Shown piece after piece: positions 14,011-29,129 of a DNA stretch of 64,000 nucleotides. This stretch comes from Takifugu bimaculatus (taxonomy: Eukaryota; Chordata; Actinopteri; Tetraodontiformes; Tetraodontidae), in contig CP034975.1 in NCBI GenBank assembly GCA_004026145.2, forward strand, positions 26,966,013-27,030,012, in the 5' to 3' direction. The position numbers and the translations under genes are program-made. Numbering within the stretch: position 1 is the stretch's first letter; each line of letters opens with the position of its first letter. Under the pieces are notes generated by a model. It saw only the letters and a program-made list of their open reading frames with translations, was not told the origin of the DNA and did not search any database.

Positions 14011-15189
14011 TACACGTTCTATTCATTTTATCTGGTCCTTCAGGCAAGATTACAATTTGAAGCTCACAGGAAAGAAACAGGAAAGAAAGAAATTTCCAAA
14101 GGAAGAAATGTTATGTCCTTAAAGGCAAAATGAAGGAGTTTTTTCCCCTAAAGGACAACAGCATCATATGTAGAATAACCCATATCACAATTCACTTTTG
14201 TCTGTTTTTTCACCATCAGAGCAAAGATATTGGCTTCTTTTGTTTGATTGGCCAATTTAGTAGAAGTTATGATAAAGCTGTTGCAATAAATGATGCTAAA
14301 CATGACCACAGCTAAACATTAAAGGTTTCTGTTAAAGAAAGTGAAGCTTGGTGGATGGGCAGCAGAGTGATGCATGTGAAGGTTTGGCAGTATTTGTGTT
14401 GGATACTGCAGATAGCGGCATTAAATACTCCCATCCAGTGGTGTGCTTTCCCTGACAGTGAGTGACATGTAAGAGTTTTTGTTGGCACCGCAACAACTGT
14501 CTCCTTTTTGAAGCCTTAAGTGAAAAAGCAGACTTGATTCTTTGGCCTTCAAAAAAGGATGGGCTGGTGTGATAACATGCAAAGCTGGCCAAAGTTCAAT
14601 CCTTTGTGATCAACACCAGCACAGTTGCACTCAGTCTTGCCTCAACCCAGCCATTGAAATGGTCTTTCCAAATATTTAAAAGCACTGTCTGTAGAGGATG
14701 GTAATATAATAGCAGCAGTAACATAGCCACTGGCATTGTGTATTATTGTTGGCTGTGGTTCCAGCATGAATTAAATGCCTCATAACTGCTAGGGAGGACT
14801 GGCAAATGGATGATGACCATGGGTGGAGACTGGAAAGCATGCAGGAATTTAAGTCAGTATACTGGGAGATGGATGGTGGTATACTATTTAATGGTAATGC
14901 CCTTGAGGAATCCAAGAGTAACGGACAAGAATGTGAAGGCTGTGCCACGGAGGTTTGGTGGCACCAAGGTTTTTATACCATAATGCCCACCAGGCATGTG
15001 CAGATATGGACAGGGTGACCTCTTTTCCATTTACTTGATCACGTACCAAAGAGGTCAAATGCTAAAATGTTTTTGTTCAGATTTGGTAAATATTAAAGAT
15101 GCTCTCAGAGACAACTGTTTAAGTTTTTACATGCACAGAAGCACAAATATTGACCTTCCTATTTTCAGTTTCTGTGAGTTAGTCATGGT

Positions 15190-15335
15190 GGCGGGGAAGG
15201 GGGGGAGGGTGTTATCGAGTCTATCCCAGCAGTCACCAAAGCGGCAGGTACACACCCAGGTCCCCAGTCCATCCCCTGGGTACATGGGTCATTCACTTAC
15301 AGACATACTAAAGGACAATTTGTAGTCTCCTGGTA
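15190..15335 (-). mobile_element. Second fragment of the same interspersed repeat family
   Basis: gagtctatcccagcagtcac, then ggtacacacccaggtcccca, gtccatcccctgggtac and ttcacttacagac follow the order of the repeat at 13760-14010 and of the element at 31306. It is strongly diverged. Confidence 0.55.
15193..15209 (+). other. Potential G-quadruplex motif
   Basis: Four G-runs (gggg-aa-ggg-g-ggg-a-ggg) satisfy the simple G3+N1-7 rule. It lies inside the repeat fragment at 15190. Confidence 0.5.
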
Positions 15336-16985
15336 AAATAATGTGCAGGTTTTTGGTCTGTGTGAGGAAAATGCAGTCCCACCACAGAAGGTAAAAAGAG
15401 AAAGGCTACATAGTAAGGCACAAGCTCCAATTGAATCTGTGTTTTAGAATTTTCCAACATTGATAGGATGGAGGCATAGCTCTCCTTGTGGCATCATTCA
15501 GAGTCATCTTGATATTTACTCTGCAGAAAAGTGAACCACCTCAACCGGATCCTCATGATAAGAAAGAAGTGAGCCTTGCCAGCCCATGGAAATGATTATT
15601 TTGGTTGCTACCACTGCTTGTGGGAAGATAGACTAACTGGCAAATCCACCACAAAAGAAGATGATTGCATCTTCATCAGTAGTTGGCTCTGCTTCAATCA
15701 CTGATCCTCTGCCAACTACCCCTTTGGGAGTGGAAGAGGGGAGGAGGGTGGTGGTAGAGCTTTCCCATGCAGTTCTTACTCACTGTGATCAAAAATGAAA
15801 AATACACCCATGTCATTGAAGACTTTCGCCAGGCCAAAGTATTATAATGAGAATTAAACAGTATTGCTCTACTTTCACAAGATCAAGGAGCACTAGTTGA
15901 GTACATATTATATAGAATAAATTATGGTACATAGAATTATGGTCAATCCAGTATTTTCAGTTTTGAAACACGAGAATGGAATTAACAGACAATATTAATG
16001 TGAGATCATCTGATGAGACTGCAGCTGTGCCATGAGCTACAGGTGATTGACCTCCACAGGAAGAAAGAAGGCAAGCGACGGTGCGGAAAGGCGGTGTGGG
16101 TTTTGGTTTTATTTTATCTCCGCAATAGCAGAGAAGATCCAATCTTGATCTCAGCTGTAGTTGAGTCACAGAAAGCAGGAATAAATTGGTTTTTCTCTCA
16201 TCCTGTTCCCACAGAGATCTATTCAGAAATACGTCATAGGATGGGCTGAGTGGGTGTATCCAAACACACCTCTACTAACACAGGACATCCTAGGGTGACC
16301 TGTCACGTCAAATGATGAGCTATTTTATCACATGGGCACTGTAATTGCTGAATGACATCACTGTATATTATTGTTTCTAAAAGAGACATTATGTATTTAA
16401 ACATCTGACCAAGCTCCCGCTGCTTTGGCTTTTTAACCATGTAATGCCTCACTGATAATGTGCACAAATACAGAAACCACTTCCTTTTTTCTGTTGAACA
16501 AAGTAAAACACAGCCACACGTTTTCAACTTTTTAAACATGCATTTTTCTAACATCCTTCGTGGAAATGATGAATTCTGTCCTGGTGATATATGACTTTCT
16601 TGCTGCAGGCTGACCAAGATGTCAGAATGGAGCAACAAATCATGTGTTCAGCCTTATGTTTTAATATTTTTTTTCACGTTTCCAACAGAATTTACTATGT
16701 AACTGTAAATGCAAACACAGAAATCTATAAAATGTTAATGATGAAAAATAAATCTGTACTCTCTTATAGTGTGGTCAGCGACTCATATGTCTGCCATCCA
16801 TGAAGGATAAATGCATGAAATTGAACTTTAACTGTTTTATGGTAGTTGTGTAGTTACAAATTGGTATATTATATTACTGAACATATCAAAAGCTCTAATT
16901 ACAAGACACTTATATCGTATTACAATAAGCAACCCTAAACAATCTCCCTGGTCCTTGTCACGACAATAATCTTTTAATTAGATTT

Positions 16986-17015
16986 ACTGTAACCTAAATA
17001 TTCTCAGGTTACAGT
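16986..17015. repeat. 10-bp perfect inverted repeat, 10-nt loop
   Basis: actgtaacct (16986-16995) pairs exactly with aggttacagt (17006-17015). Confidence 0.85.
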
Positions 17016-17040
17016 CGTGCCTGACCTTTGTGTGCCTCTT

Positions 17041-17069
17041 TGCACACACACACACCCACACACACACAG
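17041..17069 (+). repeat. CA dinucleotide microsatellite
   Basis: (CA)n with a single ccca interruption. Confidence 0.85.
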
Positions 17070-20000
17070 ACTCACCTATCCTGCTCATGTGGGACTTGTG
17101 TGCCTCGATTTGCAAGGTTATATTAACAATCTTCATAATGTAAGCATCCTGTCTACAAAATCACTTCCTGCTCCTGTCCTATGACTAAAGTAACTGGAGA
17201 GTTGCCTTTGTGATCCCAGCAGCTTCCCAGGCTGGGCGGAAAAAGGACACATTACACTCTGTTTCCTTCGCGAAACAAAGCTCATGATACCTTACGTGTC
17301 CAAATAAACTCGATCTGGTTTTACCATTTCCTTTTTTTTTTTTTTTTGACACAGCAGGCATAATCTGATTTATACAATAATACTAGAAACAGGATAGATC
17401 CCTTTTCCAGGAGTCATTATTAACTGCAGTGTTATGCCATGTCCACATGTCTGTATATTGGTTTTACTTGTATGACTAAAATCTGATGTTACTTCATAGC
17501 ACCTTTGATAATTGGAAATGGAAAGAAACACTACTAAATCTGGGGTTTCTCGAGAGAATTCACATCTTTCCAACATGCATTCATTCAACAAATGTGTAGC
17601 CATTGGTATGTTATTTCATTTTAATTTAAACTGTTTAAATTATGGTCCAGCGTACTACTATGAAACCAGCAGTGCATCTATACAATCTCTGAAATTTTAA
17701 CGAGGCACGGGAGGAGGTTTGCATCATCAATGCACTTCACTGTTGGAGCAGAGGCGACTATGAGAGGTGCAACCAACGGGCCCTTACAGAGAGGAGGCTA
17801 TGGGAGGGTGACCAAAAGTCAAGAGCGAAAGAATTTGACCTGCAAAAGCAGCAACAACTCAAGCAGACAAAGAACATTTTGGAGAGGCCGAGACATTGAG
17901 GAGAAATGGTGGGTAAATGGCGATGCTAGAAGAAGAAAGATCTTGGCCTGGGAACACCAGCCTCCCGTTGGACCCAGAATTTGGCCGCTACGCATCAGAT
18001 GACTTCACATGACGCACCTGAATACACAGATTTACACACAAGGCTGGCTGGAGCTTCTGAGCCGGAATATTCCAAACTGCCTACTGACATCACAACAGCT
18101 GGTGTGAATTACACGCACACACGTGCACGTACACACACACAGCTACACAGCTTTGCAGCGCCATTATGGTGACCTCTATTTATTTTTCATTCATTATATA
18201 TGTGTGCTTTTACTTAGCAGTTTGGTTTAATATTATACAAGATGCATTCATGTGAGGGTCCATTAGGCAGGGGCACTTTAGTGGTGCTGTGTGATACAGC
18301 ACAGATGAGTGAAGCTAGCAATACTCGGGAGGGTGTGGTGATTGGTCAATAGCATGACCTTTGCAGTGCACTTCTCTCGTCCAGCTGCCCTCGTCATACC
18401 TTGTGAATGAGCGTAAGACAGTGAGCCTGAGACAGTGAGAAGATTCAGTGTTGTGCATCTATTATACAAAAGTATTTCAGCATGTGTCAGACCTTTCTCA
18501 GGTCACATTCTGCTAAAACAATTAGCCACACCACTAGGCTACTAATACAAAATTTGTCTACCTTTCCTGAACAACCTGCTATTGAAATACAGGCCAGATG
18601 AAGCTGAACTGTAAAGAACTGTAGTAAAGAGAACTTTGACTCAGACCTTAATGTAAAATTCAAGTCTTTAATGCTAAAGTTGTGGGGTCCACACAGATGT
18701 TCGGACAGAAAACAGTGACTTATATATTGAGCAAACTTGAACGCTAAAGTTAAGGATGTATAATCTTTGCCCATTGGTTTTATTGGTTAGCCCTGCTTCA
18801 ACTAGTAAAACTGCTTTAATGAAATCACCACACACATGCACACAAGATTTCAGGATTCCTTTAACAACCCGTATTTATCACTAGGGCAATAAAATCATGA
18901 AATCGCTTACTAAAACATATTGGCAGGATGCTTGAGCCTCGTTTATATACAAATGCTATTTTCCCACCCTCTGTCAGACTTTTCCACTGCAAGGATGGAT
19001 GGTTATAATGGGACTTCCAGCATCCAGCTATTTTTAATGTTGGAAGAAGACTGTTATTGCACTGGAAGTATCAAGGCCGTTGGATTATTCCACAGACCTG
19101 CACTCCAGACGTTATGGGTCTGAAAATAACTGTCCTACCTAGCCCTCTCAATGCTCCCCTGGGGTAATCACCGAGAGCAGCCGTCCATAAATGAATGTGG
19201 TATCTGCTTAAACTGTCATCCCACCAGTTCAGGAAAATCCGAGTTCACATAACAATCTTAAGAAGAGGTAAAGTATATCAGATAGCTGAGAGCGTCAGCC
19301 CATCCAATAAAACTATGCAGTGGATTTGTTCATTCATGTCTCAATGATTTGTGTTTCCACCATATCTGAGTTGTCAAGCATCAGTTGCTTATGTGATTAT
19401 GGATAGACAAGTAGTTCACTGGGATCATTTTCCTTAGTAATACATCCTAGTATTGTAATCAGAGAAGCATGAGAGTTGAAAATCGGCTTATTTAACAAAT
19501 ATGCAGCCTTTCACAAACACCTTTGCACTACAGCTTTGTAAAAATGAAAACCAGGCAGCCGACAGATGTGCCTGACCTTCGACAGAAAGCTATACGTTAT
19601 GCACTATATTTTAAAAAAACCTGAATTCATCTTAAATGGTCTGTCATAAAAATGCATAAATGGAAAACTGTCAACCATTATTGGCAGCCCTATTCAGTTA
19701 TTGTCTGTAAAGGAAAGGAGCTGTTAGCCAGCAGGGCATGGAACTAATTTGAAGTGCTCTGCTCACCTTCTGATGAAGTGTGGAAGCTGGAGCCCTGACG
19801 GAGGAATTTTGAATGCACATAGTGCTGCAGCTTCATGGTAATTCTGCATAGACCTCCACTTGAAATATAATTTTGGGTTTATTTTTGAGTTCAAAGCAAC
19901 GACAGTCGCACCACCTACCTTCCCTCCGCATGTAATTTTATGTTCAGATGCTAAATGGGTGTGTTGGCTGCTGTCTGAAGAGACAGATGCCGTTGAGGAA

Positions 20001-23000
20001 TGCCTTCACAGGTTTGCACACTGCAGTATCCGTCGTCTTGTATGCTGGAGCACAATAATCTCCACGTAAGACCACCTCAACACTTGCCTGAGACTAACTG
20101 TATTGCACTGTATTCAAAGGTGAGCATGAGGAGAAAACATATGGAATACCAGCAAAAGCATTCAAAGTTTTGTAAAAATGACATTCACGGACTATTTGAA
20201 ACAATATGATCTAATTTCTGCCATGCTCAATTAATAGCAAACTGTCAGTGTAAAGAACATAGACTTGAAAGAACAGTTCAGTCTGGCAGCTACAGGCAGA
20301 CATTAACAGCCCCTTGAACAGGCATTGTCAGAAAATTCACAAAGGAGGATGGGTGAACATAAAACCAGCAGGGCACTGATACAGCCCCTTTGAAATCCTT
20401 CCAGCCGTCTTGTTGTGCCGATGGCCATCAGACGGGGTGCAACAAAGGCCCCGCTTCTGTGTTTCCTTGCAGGAAATAGCCCCCGCTGTGTCTCATTTCA
20501 GATGTCATTCACATGCTGGATTGAGAAATCAACCCACTCCACTGCTTTATTCCATTTTGGGAATGCCTTAGGAGTCTGATCCCCCCACCTCTACATGAAA
20601 CTTTCCATGATTTGCCCTTTTGTTTGAATGCATAAAACACTTCCCCGATGCTTCTCTTCACTAATATAACGCTATTTATTCACCTTTTAAAACTTTAATC
20701 AAAAGAGAATTGACCTGTAAATGTGGCATTACGGAAGACAGACTACAAGAAAGGGTGGATTATTCAGTGAGATGGAAGGTCAATCCCTAGTTAGACAAGG
20801 TCTACAGCGGGTTTGAAGGTTTGTTTGGAGCCTCATATAAACAACATAATGGCGCAATTAAATGTCGAACTTATTACCTGCAAAACTAATCAACGTCGGC
20901 ATTCTTCACGATCCACGATGGGAAAGTGATTTTCCGTGTTTGTATGTGGAAATGATAATTTAAACAAACAGTAATTGAAGAAAGACCCTTCTTCCTAAAT
21001 ATGTGCTCTGCATTTAGCCTTAATTTAAGTGATATCTTCCACCTGCACACCCAAATCAGAGGAAGGCAACCTCCTGCCTGGCCAACAGTGTAGGAATGTG
21101 TTTCTATTTGCTCAAAATGTACCTAAACAATCCAGTATACTCAGTTTACTTGCACTGATATATTTGTCATTATTATGGAAAAGTCATGTTAACCACTCAT
21201 ATTGTGGTCAATATACTGATATTCTCTACACAAATGCTGCATTTCTTGTGTAGATTTTACATCCTACTGTTATGACATTCAAATCCTGTGTAATTAGTTT
21301 ATTATTTATACATATTAGGCAAATGTGGTAATGTATATCCAGGCTGGCATTGGATTTGTTTCAGCTGAGGGTCACGTATTGATAATAATGAAGACCTTTT
21401 CATGGAGCTACTTGGGGCACATAAATCTGCAATTAAAAAATGTCACGGGAAATCACATTAAGCTTAAAATCACTGGCGGACCCAAGTTGTAACCAAGCAA
21501 TGTGTTAGGCACCTACAGTCCTGCACGAGATCTAATGTAGCCATTGTCAGCGCTTCCTAGTGTAGATACACAGCAACACAAGTTTCAACATATGGCCAGT
21601 TTGAGAATTATGCCACTTCGTCATCATAATCATGTATGAACTTCTAATTCCTCTAGCTACATAACATTATGTGGACATCATCATTGTCCTAAATGAGAAG
21701 GACCCTAAACGGTTCCCAAGCTTTGAGCATTCCCTTCTTTCCTTTTGTTTTATTTCCTTGTTTAGTTATTTTCTGCTTGCTCCCTTTTTGATTCATTAAC
21801 TATCTGCTCACATATTAAAAGGTGTGCTAACTTTCCCTAATGTAACCAGACATTTATCTTCTAATAATAGCAAACAACTGGGAAGAAAAATGCACAAAGG
21901 ACAGGTCATGAGTCCACCGCAGGGCTTAAAAAGATGAATGTCTATGCTAATTGTCAAGTACACATGAATTATATGTGTAACAGATCTGTTCCTGTGCCAC
22001 TTGGGAAGCAAACTGAAGGGAATTCGATGTGCAGAGGAGAGAGAGTTGTTTGCTTGCTGGAAAAATGGACTATGTTAAGATGTTTAACACTAATAATTTA
22101 ATAAACAGACAAGATAATCCTTTACCACACGAGGTAATCAGGTTGAAAAGTGAGCGCACAATGCACCGTTGCGCAACGGGAATGTCAGAGAAACAGGTGG
22201 TTTCCATTCCAACTTTACAGCTGAGCAGACCTGGAGTGGGAGAACATAAAGCATGGTGAGCAAATGCATCTGTTGTCACGAAATATGAATCAGCTGTAGA
22301 GAGGAGAAAGTTTGAAGCGTAAAACCTGGACAGCTGATTTTTTTATGTGTGTCTTTGCTGCCCATATCCAAATCCAGATGCATAAATTGTGCAATGTAAA
22401 TAAAATGTGTTTCTTTTTTGGAGTCAAGTGTCTCTTTAAACTGAACAGGAGAGGTAATCATTAAAAACAGATGAAACAAGATATAGTTTTCATTACTGGT
22501 TGCTATGGACACAAAGGAAGCAGCAGGATGACCTAGTGGCAAAAACACAAGCGTAGGAGTCACTGGCTCTTTACGTTGATAATTAGCTACCTAATCATAA
22601 TAAGCTCTTCATCTGGCACTGCAATTCTGTATTTCCTTTTCCACCATGTGTTTCCAGTGGTTGCTGGGGATATATAGACTGTAAATTGCTTTTGCAGGAG
22701 TTCAAATATCCAGACAACAGCCTGGTTCCTTCCTCCTAAAACATAAAATTGACAATTCTCCAAAGGGTTATGCAGAACTTGCATTGTCTTTACTTGCTAG
22801 ATTCTGATATGTTCATCTACCAGAGGAAAGAACATTGGAACATTGGCTGATTAAAACCATTTCCAGGGCTTCAGCAGTAATGGAGCAAGCAGCTGGCTGA
22901 TAATACCATGGACATGAAACCTTCTAATGGATGGGACTTCAACATTTACGCAACTAATTCCTTAACGATGCCTCTGCTGAGAGATTTACTGATGTTAATA

Positions 23001-26000
23001 AGTGTGTGTTTTGTTAAATGCTCCCATGTATATGACGTAGAGTTACATCAGTTTATCCTGAATTTTGTAGGTTTCCTCTTACAGTAACTATCAAGCCTAA
23101 AATTACATGCATGAGAAACTCAAGCACAAACATTTATGTTGGTGAATGCAACAAGAAAAAAATGTCCTTTGGGGAAAATCTTGTTCTTTAGTGAGCTCAC
23201 AAAGTAGCTGTTTTTAAAAATGTTAGCCCCTAAGCAACACATACCCCTCAGAAATTTCTCAGGAGACATTAAAAAAATTTGATCTGGCTTGTAAAGGCCT
23301 AATATCCTGGTCCATTTGAGTATTATTGGACGGAACTGAAGCAAGAACAGGGCAGAGTGTCTCATTTTCCACAGAATGTGAAAAATACCACGTAGATCCA
23401 GGACACCCCAGAGCTCCCCAGTCGATGATTTATCAAACCAGAGATTAGTTTATAAAATTACCTTTAATACCAAACCAAAAACTCAGGATTGAAAATAAAT
23501 AGAGTCCCCAAAGTTAAATGGGACTATAATTCTGCAGCACCATGGTCTGAATATACAGTCTCATTGCGACAATGAAAGTCAGAGGTCAACAGATGTTGCT
23601 ACTTTCTTTTGTGTGCTGACCCAGAGACAGTATATGCAGCCTACCACGCCGACTCTTCAACAAATATTAGTTTTAAGTTGACATAAACCATAAGCTTATC
23701 TGATTGCAGATTTTCCTTATGGTTTCAGACTCTTGCCAAGAGTTTGACACCGGCTTTGACATGAGTGACAGTTAGAGCTGTTGCTTCATTTGCGGGGCCC
23801 CAAGCCGCTCGTAAAAATTACAAGCTATAAGAAACTGAGGTTCAGTTTTGGACTTCTGAGTGAGACGAGCCAACGTTGGTTTCAGACTGTGCTCAAATTT
23901 CAGTATAAAGTCTTAATTAGGAGCTTCTGTTGCTAAATCGATAAGATCTCTTCAGCAACTGGCAGAAACTTTTATACACATGAATGGTTCTGTAATTAGA
24001 CAGTCACAGAAGTTTTTGATTAAAAGTAAAACCAAGATTTCTGTTCTTATGTGATTAAAGCATTTTGCAGCGGAGAGGAATTTGGATGGATAATGTTGGA
24101 TTTAAAAGAATAAAATCTGAACGCATTTTCACATCATTATAAGCATAACATGGATAATTTGCATGGATTTCTTTCCATGTTATCTTTTTTCTCCTTTTTT
24201 GATCTGTTCCAATAAAGCCTCACCCTAGAGCACATTTTAAAATTGACACCAGTGCAAATGTGGCCACCGAGGTAACTAACTAATATTTCTGTCCCCCATA
24301 GTCTCCCTTAAACATATATATTTTAACAAATATGCTATTTCTCAAAGTCAGTCTGCAGCTGGTGCCACGTTATCATTTCCATCCTGCTTTCATCAACAAT
24401 AGTGAAATAGCTCAAACTGAATGCAGCCAATAGGGACTAATACAGAAACACAATAGCATACCATCAATAGTAACAACTTTATAAAGGGAAGCGCAGCCAT
24501 TGGCTGCACTCACTAAAATGTGTTCTCCTATTTCATCATCTAAAAATCCCCTGCTGAGCATGGTAAACTACATGCTCCAATAAGAGAACCAAAACAAATG
24601 GAAATAAAAGAAGACAAAAAAAACTTTTTTTTCCCTGGGATATGTTCCCAAAAACTGTTATCGGGCTCCCGGTTTTCACACACTTAAGCCCCAGCCAGGC
24701 AGGCCCCGTCACTCGCCATCTTGTCCTGAGTGCTGAGAGGCCTGTGCTTCTGGTTTCCAAAATAAGTCATCAACAGGAGCCTCTCTGTGGGATGAGACAA
24801 AAGGAGGGTGATAGGAGCCCAGAGCTCTCACATTATGCCCTCAAAACAGCTGACGACAACCGCAACAGGCTGCACTATAGCTTTTGAATGGGTATATAGG
24901 ACTCTTAAAGCACTTCTTACCATGAAGAAAAGCATTTATGCTTTGATTTAGGCCAAAACAAGTACAGTACATTCTGTTCCCAAAAATTCCCCCAATGTCC
25001 CTTTAGACATGAATGGAATATCATTGCTATCTGAGGCCAGGTATTTAACTATTTAATGTGGTTTTCTGTTCTTTATACACATTTTTAGAAGTATTACTCT
25101 ATATGCACACAAAATGTTAGAGTGGTTTAAAAGGTCACATCCCTGCTCATCTTACTGTGCTGATCGCTGTGATAAAGTGCACATGATTTTATGACTGATA
25201 TTTAATATTTTTTGGCCACAAGGAGGTGAGGAACATAATCTGTTATGTCTGTTGTCTTGTCACGGCAGGAATACAAAAAAAAAAAAACGCTCTGGAGGAA
25301 GATTTTAAAATGTACCGTTTTCAAACAACATGAATATTTAAGCCTAAATATTTCTGGAAAGCACATTTAATGTTCCCCAATTAATGATACTGTCTTTTTG
25401 TGAATGAGATTAAGTTTACTGCACCAGAATAAAACCCTTAATTGCAGTTTTTAGATAACCCGACAAGAACAGGGTTGGTACTGATGTCATGACATCTGAC
25501 AATAACTTTCTAACTAAAGACCCTGTTTCTGCAAAAATAACTAAAATGAACATCTGGATTTTGCACTGCATTGCAATATTCACACTGATCCTATTACAAT
25601 CTGACAACATCAAATTTAATTGATTTAAAGTTCAAATTCATTTACATAAAAAAAACTTGGTGGGAACAGTACACAAGGACAAGATGTTGGAATTAATTTA
25701 GATTAAACCAGATGAGGTGGAGTAGAAAATCATTTACCCCAAATTAAAACACGTAAGTGTTCTAAAACATTGTTCTTGAATCTTGGACATACTGATGAGC
25801 GTTTGCTGATTATGTCAGTTTGTTCTGTGTGTGTATCCTCTGGTGCATTCTGGGATATAAAAGTGTGAATCGTATTAAGTAAAGTATTTTATTTGTGCTG
25901 CTTGTGGCTCATATGTTCTCAATTTCCTGTCACAAACAAGCAAGCGTGGGTCGACATTTCCGTTGCAATTTGTCTTCTCACAAGTACTTCAGGTCAGCTG

Positions 26001-28935
26001 GGTGCTGGACCTGCAGCCCACCAGGGGGGATGGAATTGATGGAATTGCCACAAATCCTCCCACCCGCTACTGTTTCCGAGGCAGCAAATGACCTCCCAAA
26101 GTGTAGCGGAGATCTTGATAAGTGAAATTGAAAAGCCAGTTTTTGGATCATCAAGGCTGTGCTCCAGTGCACAGGGGGAAAAAATCTGATGAGTCTTTTT
26201 GGAGAAGAATGAGGTTTATTCCACTCAGTTTGGTCTCCAGAAACTGACTCTTTTAGTCGTCAGAGGAAAGATCGAGACACACAGGATAAAGGTACAACCG
26301 AGAGGATGCCAAAGGCAGATATAGAGGGAAGAAGGGGTTAGGGTGGCCATCGTCGCTGCAGCTCCTCTCAGCAAGTTCCTATTTTCTCTGGTACAAATCA
26401 CTGCTATGGCTGGCAGCCCCAGAGGGGAAAGCACTTTTCTTCACCTCATCGTCAGGCCTTGGAATCTCACTCGATTTTTCCAGATGGCCTCAGCAGCAGC
26501 AGCAAACTGAGCTGATCCTGCTTCCTTTGACCTGCCCAGTTATCCCATCCAACCCAAGCAACCTAGTCACTACTGGCTGCAACTGTTTGAGACCGGGAAC
26601 CTAATCCCAGCGAGTCCCTCGCTGGAGACCAATTTGTGAGGTAGTTTGGTGGAAACCGTTACCTCTATCTTTGGCCGTGCTCCTCCTGTACTAGGCAAAC
26701 ATCCTAATTGATTTACGGTTAACAGACATGGGGGGAGGGGAGTTTATTTTCTTGTGTTGAACATACGGAGCACATACATGTGCCCCTTTCCTGGAGTAAG
26801 TGATTATTTAAGTTCCAAGTCTCAGTCAGTACTTACGCTTTTTTTTTATTTTCTTAAAATATTTGTGCTTTAATAACATTTGATACATGAAAATAGCATA
26901 AAGATGTTTTATTGTTAAGTTACAAATATCTTTAAATGGTGAAGTGTTTTAAAATGCTTCCTGATAATGACAAAACTTCAAATTTCCTGGCCAAATGTTT
27001 CTTTCATTATTTCGCTACATTATCCTGCAAAACTCTCTTTTTGTTGGAATGTAGATTAGATCTCTGGAAAGACTGGATTTAACTGATATTGAAAATCTTT
27101 TATCAGGATCACAAAAAGCTTTCAAAGGGTTCAGTTTTCACTTAAATCACTGATCAAACGTTCAACATGGAGCACTCAGCAGTCATTACAAACATCAAAC
27201 CCTTATCTTATACTTGCATTTTCGACACAGTAACACAATATATAAGAACAAGTTTCATCCTTGTGACATAAGGCAGTGACCAAATCCAATAATTAAAGCA
27301 AGCAATATGTCACATAAACACAACTGAGACGTCATCCCCTTTGCATGCAAGGACATCTGTGGGTATTCATTGAAACTTTTGGAGCTTGGGGGACCCTCTC
27401 ACTTTCCATCAGCTGAAAAGGACTTTCCAGTACGATAGCAGCAAGCTGGAAAGGGCAGCAGCATTAGAGCCAGCTCTTTGAAAGCTTCAAATTTTCCCAG
27501 CTGCTTCCATAAAGGAACAGCAGGTCCAGGTGTTCAGGCAAGATCTGAAACCCTGATCGTGAAATTCAATTGTTCCAGAATTGATTTTTTTAAAGTTTCT
27601 ATAAAATTCCTTTTTATTTTTAAATTCTTTTTTTAATATAATGTAAAATTCTTCTTTAAAGGCATCTATAAGTGTCTAATGTAACAGTATTGCCCACTTG
27701 CAGAGTAAAACACATCTACAGGTATTGTTATATGGGCTAATGTTAGCAGGCTAGTGACCATAACAAATAGGAAACTTTCAATATATAATGAAATGTATTA
27801 TTTTTAGTCCACAAGAACCCTCAATTGCACTGTTTGGTGCTAAGGAATTTATCACAGGGCTTAAATACGATTCATGTGATGGGTTGGATAAAGACGGTAG
27901 TAAAACGGTATGTGTGGATTTTGTGCATGTGTGTGCCTGATTTAAGAAGGGGATTTGGGTTAATTAGAAAAGTTCATACAAAGTCCAACTTCCCTGGTTC
28001 CATCTTCAACCTGTAACACAAAGACAGCCACATGCAGTAGCAGGGAAGAAAGACGAGGTGACAGGTTCAAAAGTTCAGGCTCTGCTTTAGACTCACTTTG
28101 CATGCCACTACCATTCGGCACACCCTGATACTTTGGAAATGTCAGGGGGAACCTCATTTAGTGTTCTGTTTGGATCACTGGGTGACAGCAAATCTCCACA
28201 GGGGAATACCAAAATGGAAATAAGAGGACAGGGGGTGGGTGAAGGCCGGTTGGTGTGAAAAAAGCTACGGCCCTTTTACATCCTCCTTGATGAAATTGTA
28301 AAACAGATCCACGATGTCTCACTGAAGACAAGCTGTGACATGGCCCCCTTTTCAGATGTGCTAATCTCTGAATGGTTGTTATCGTCACATGAGATACCAT
28401 GAAATCGATTCCTTCACCTGTGACCTCTGAATGATATGGGATATTTCCATGTCACAACAGGAAAACACCAGTAATGTAAAATTGTTTGAAAAGAGATCAT
28501 TCCAAACCTACAATAATTGATATGTACCACGGGGGGAGCTAAATTGAGTTAAATAAGCCAACCTATAGTTTGATTCATTGATATATTTGGAGTAGGATTA
28601 GAAGCCATTCAAAAATCAAAAGGGCAACATTTCTTCAGGAAATAATGTGAGATCTGAGCAAGCTGATATCCAACTGCTTTCAATTTCATGGGGTTTGTAT
28701 TAAATATGACTAAAGAATAATAAAGAAGTAAATGAAAAGATTTGTTCTGATGGATGGATAAGGCTGCTGAAGCTAACAATAGAACAAAATATCTCTGAGA
28801 GCTGAAGCATAGAGTGTGGAGCTTCCTGCAAAACTCATCTCAGCTGAAAGGTGGAACTTAAGCCTTGAAGCCATGACAACATTTTCTGGAGAAAATGCAT
28901 AAAAACAAACCTAAATTAAGTACAATAAAGAAGTT

Positions 28936-29129
<194 letters not shown>

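Larger units (their letters stand above)
14010..28935. other. Intergenic desert, second part
   Basis: No gene is supported. Contents are repeat relics (15190-15335), a G-run cluster (15193-15209), a CA run (17041-17069), poly-T (17332-17347), a 10-bp hairpin (16986-17015), CA-rich sequence near 18112-18141, poly-A (25274-25286), and otherwise unique AT-rich DNA. The patch at about 20390-20530 is GC-richer and non-repetitive. Confidence 0.8.

Noticed and set aside
13742..14122. 126-codon plus-strand frame
   Set aside because: Runs through a decayed interspersed repeat.
23530..23560. REST/NRSF silencer site
   Set aside because: Only the left half (cagcaccatgg) matches; the right half is absent.
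25838..25855. ZNF143-type site (tgcattctggga)
   Set aside because: The second half of the long motif does not match; a partial word is expected by chance.
26019..26035. CTCF-like word ccaccagggggg
   Set aside because: Two core positions mismatch.
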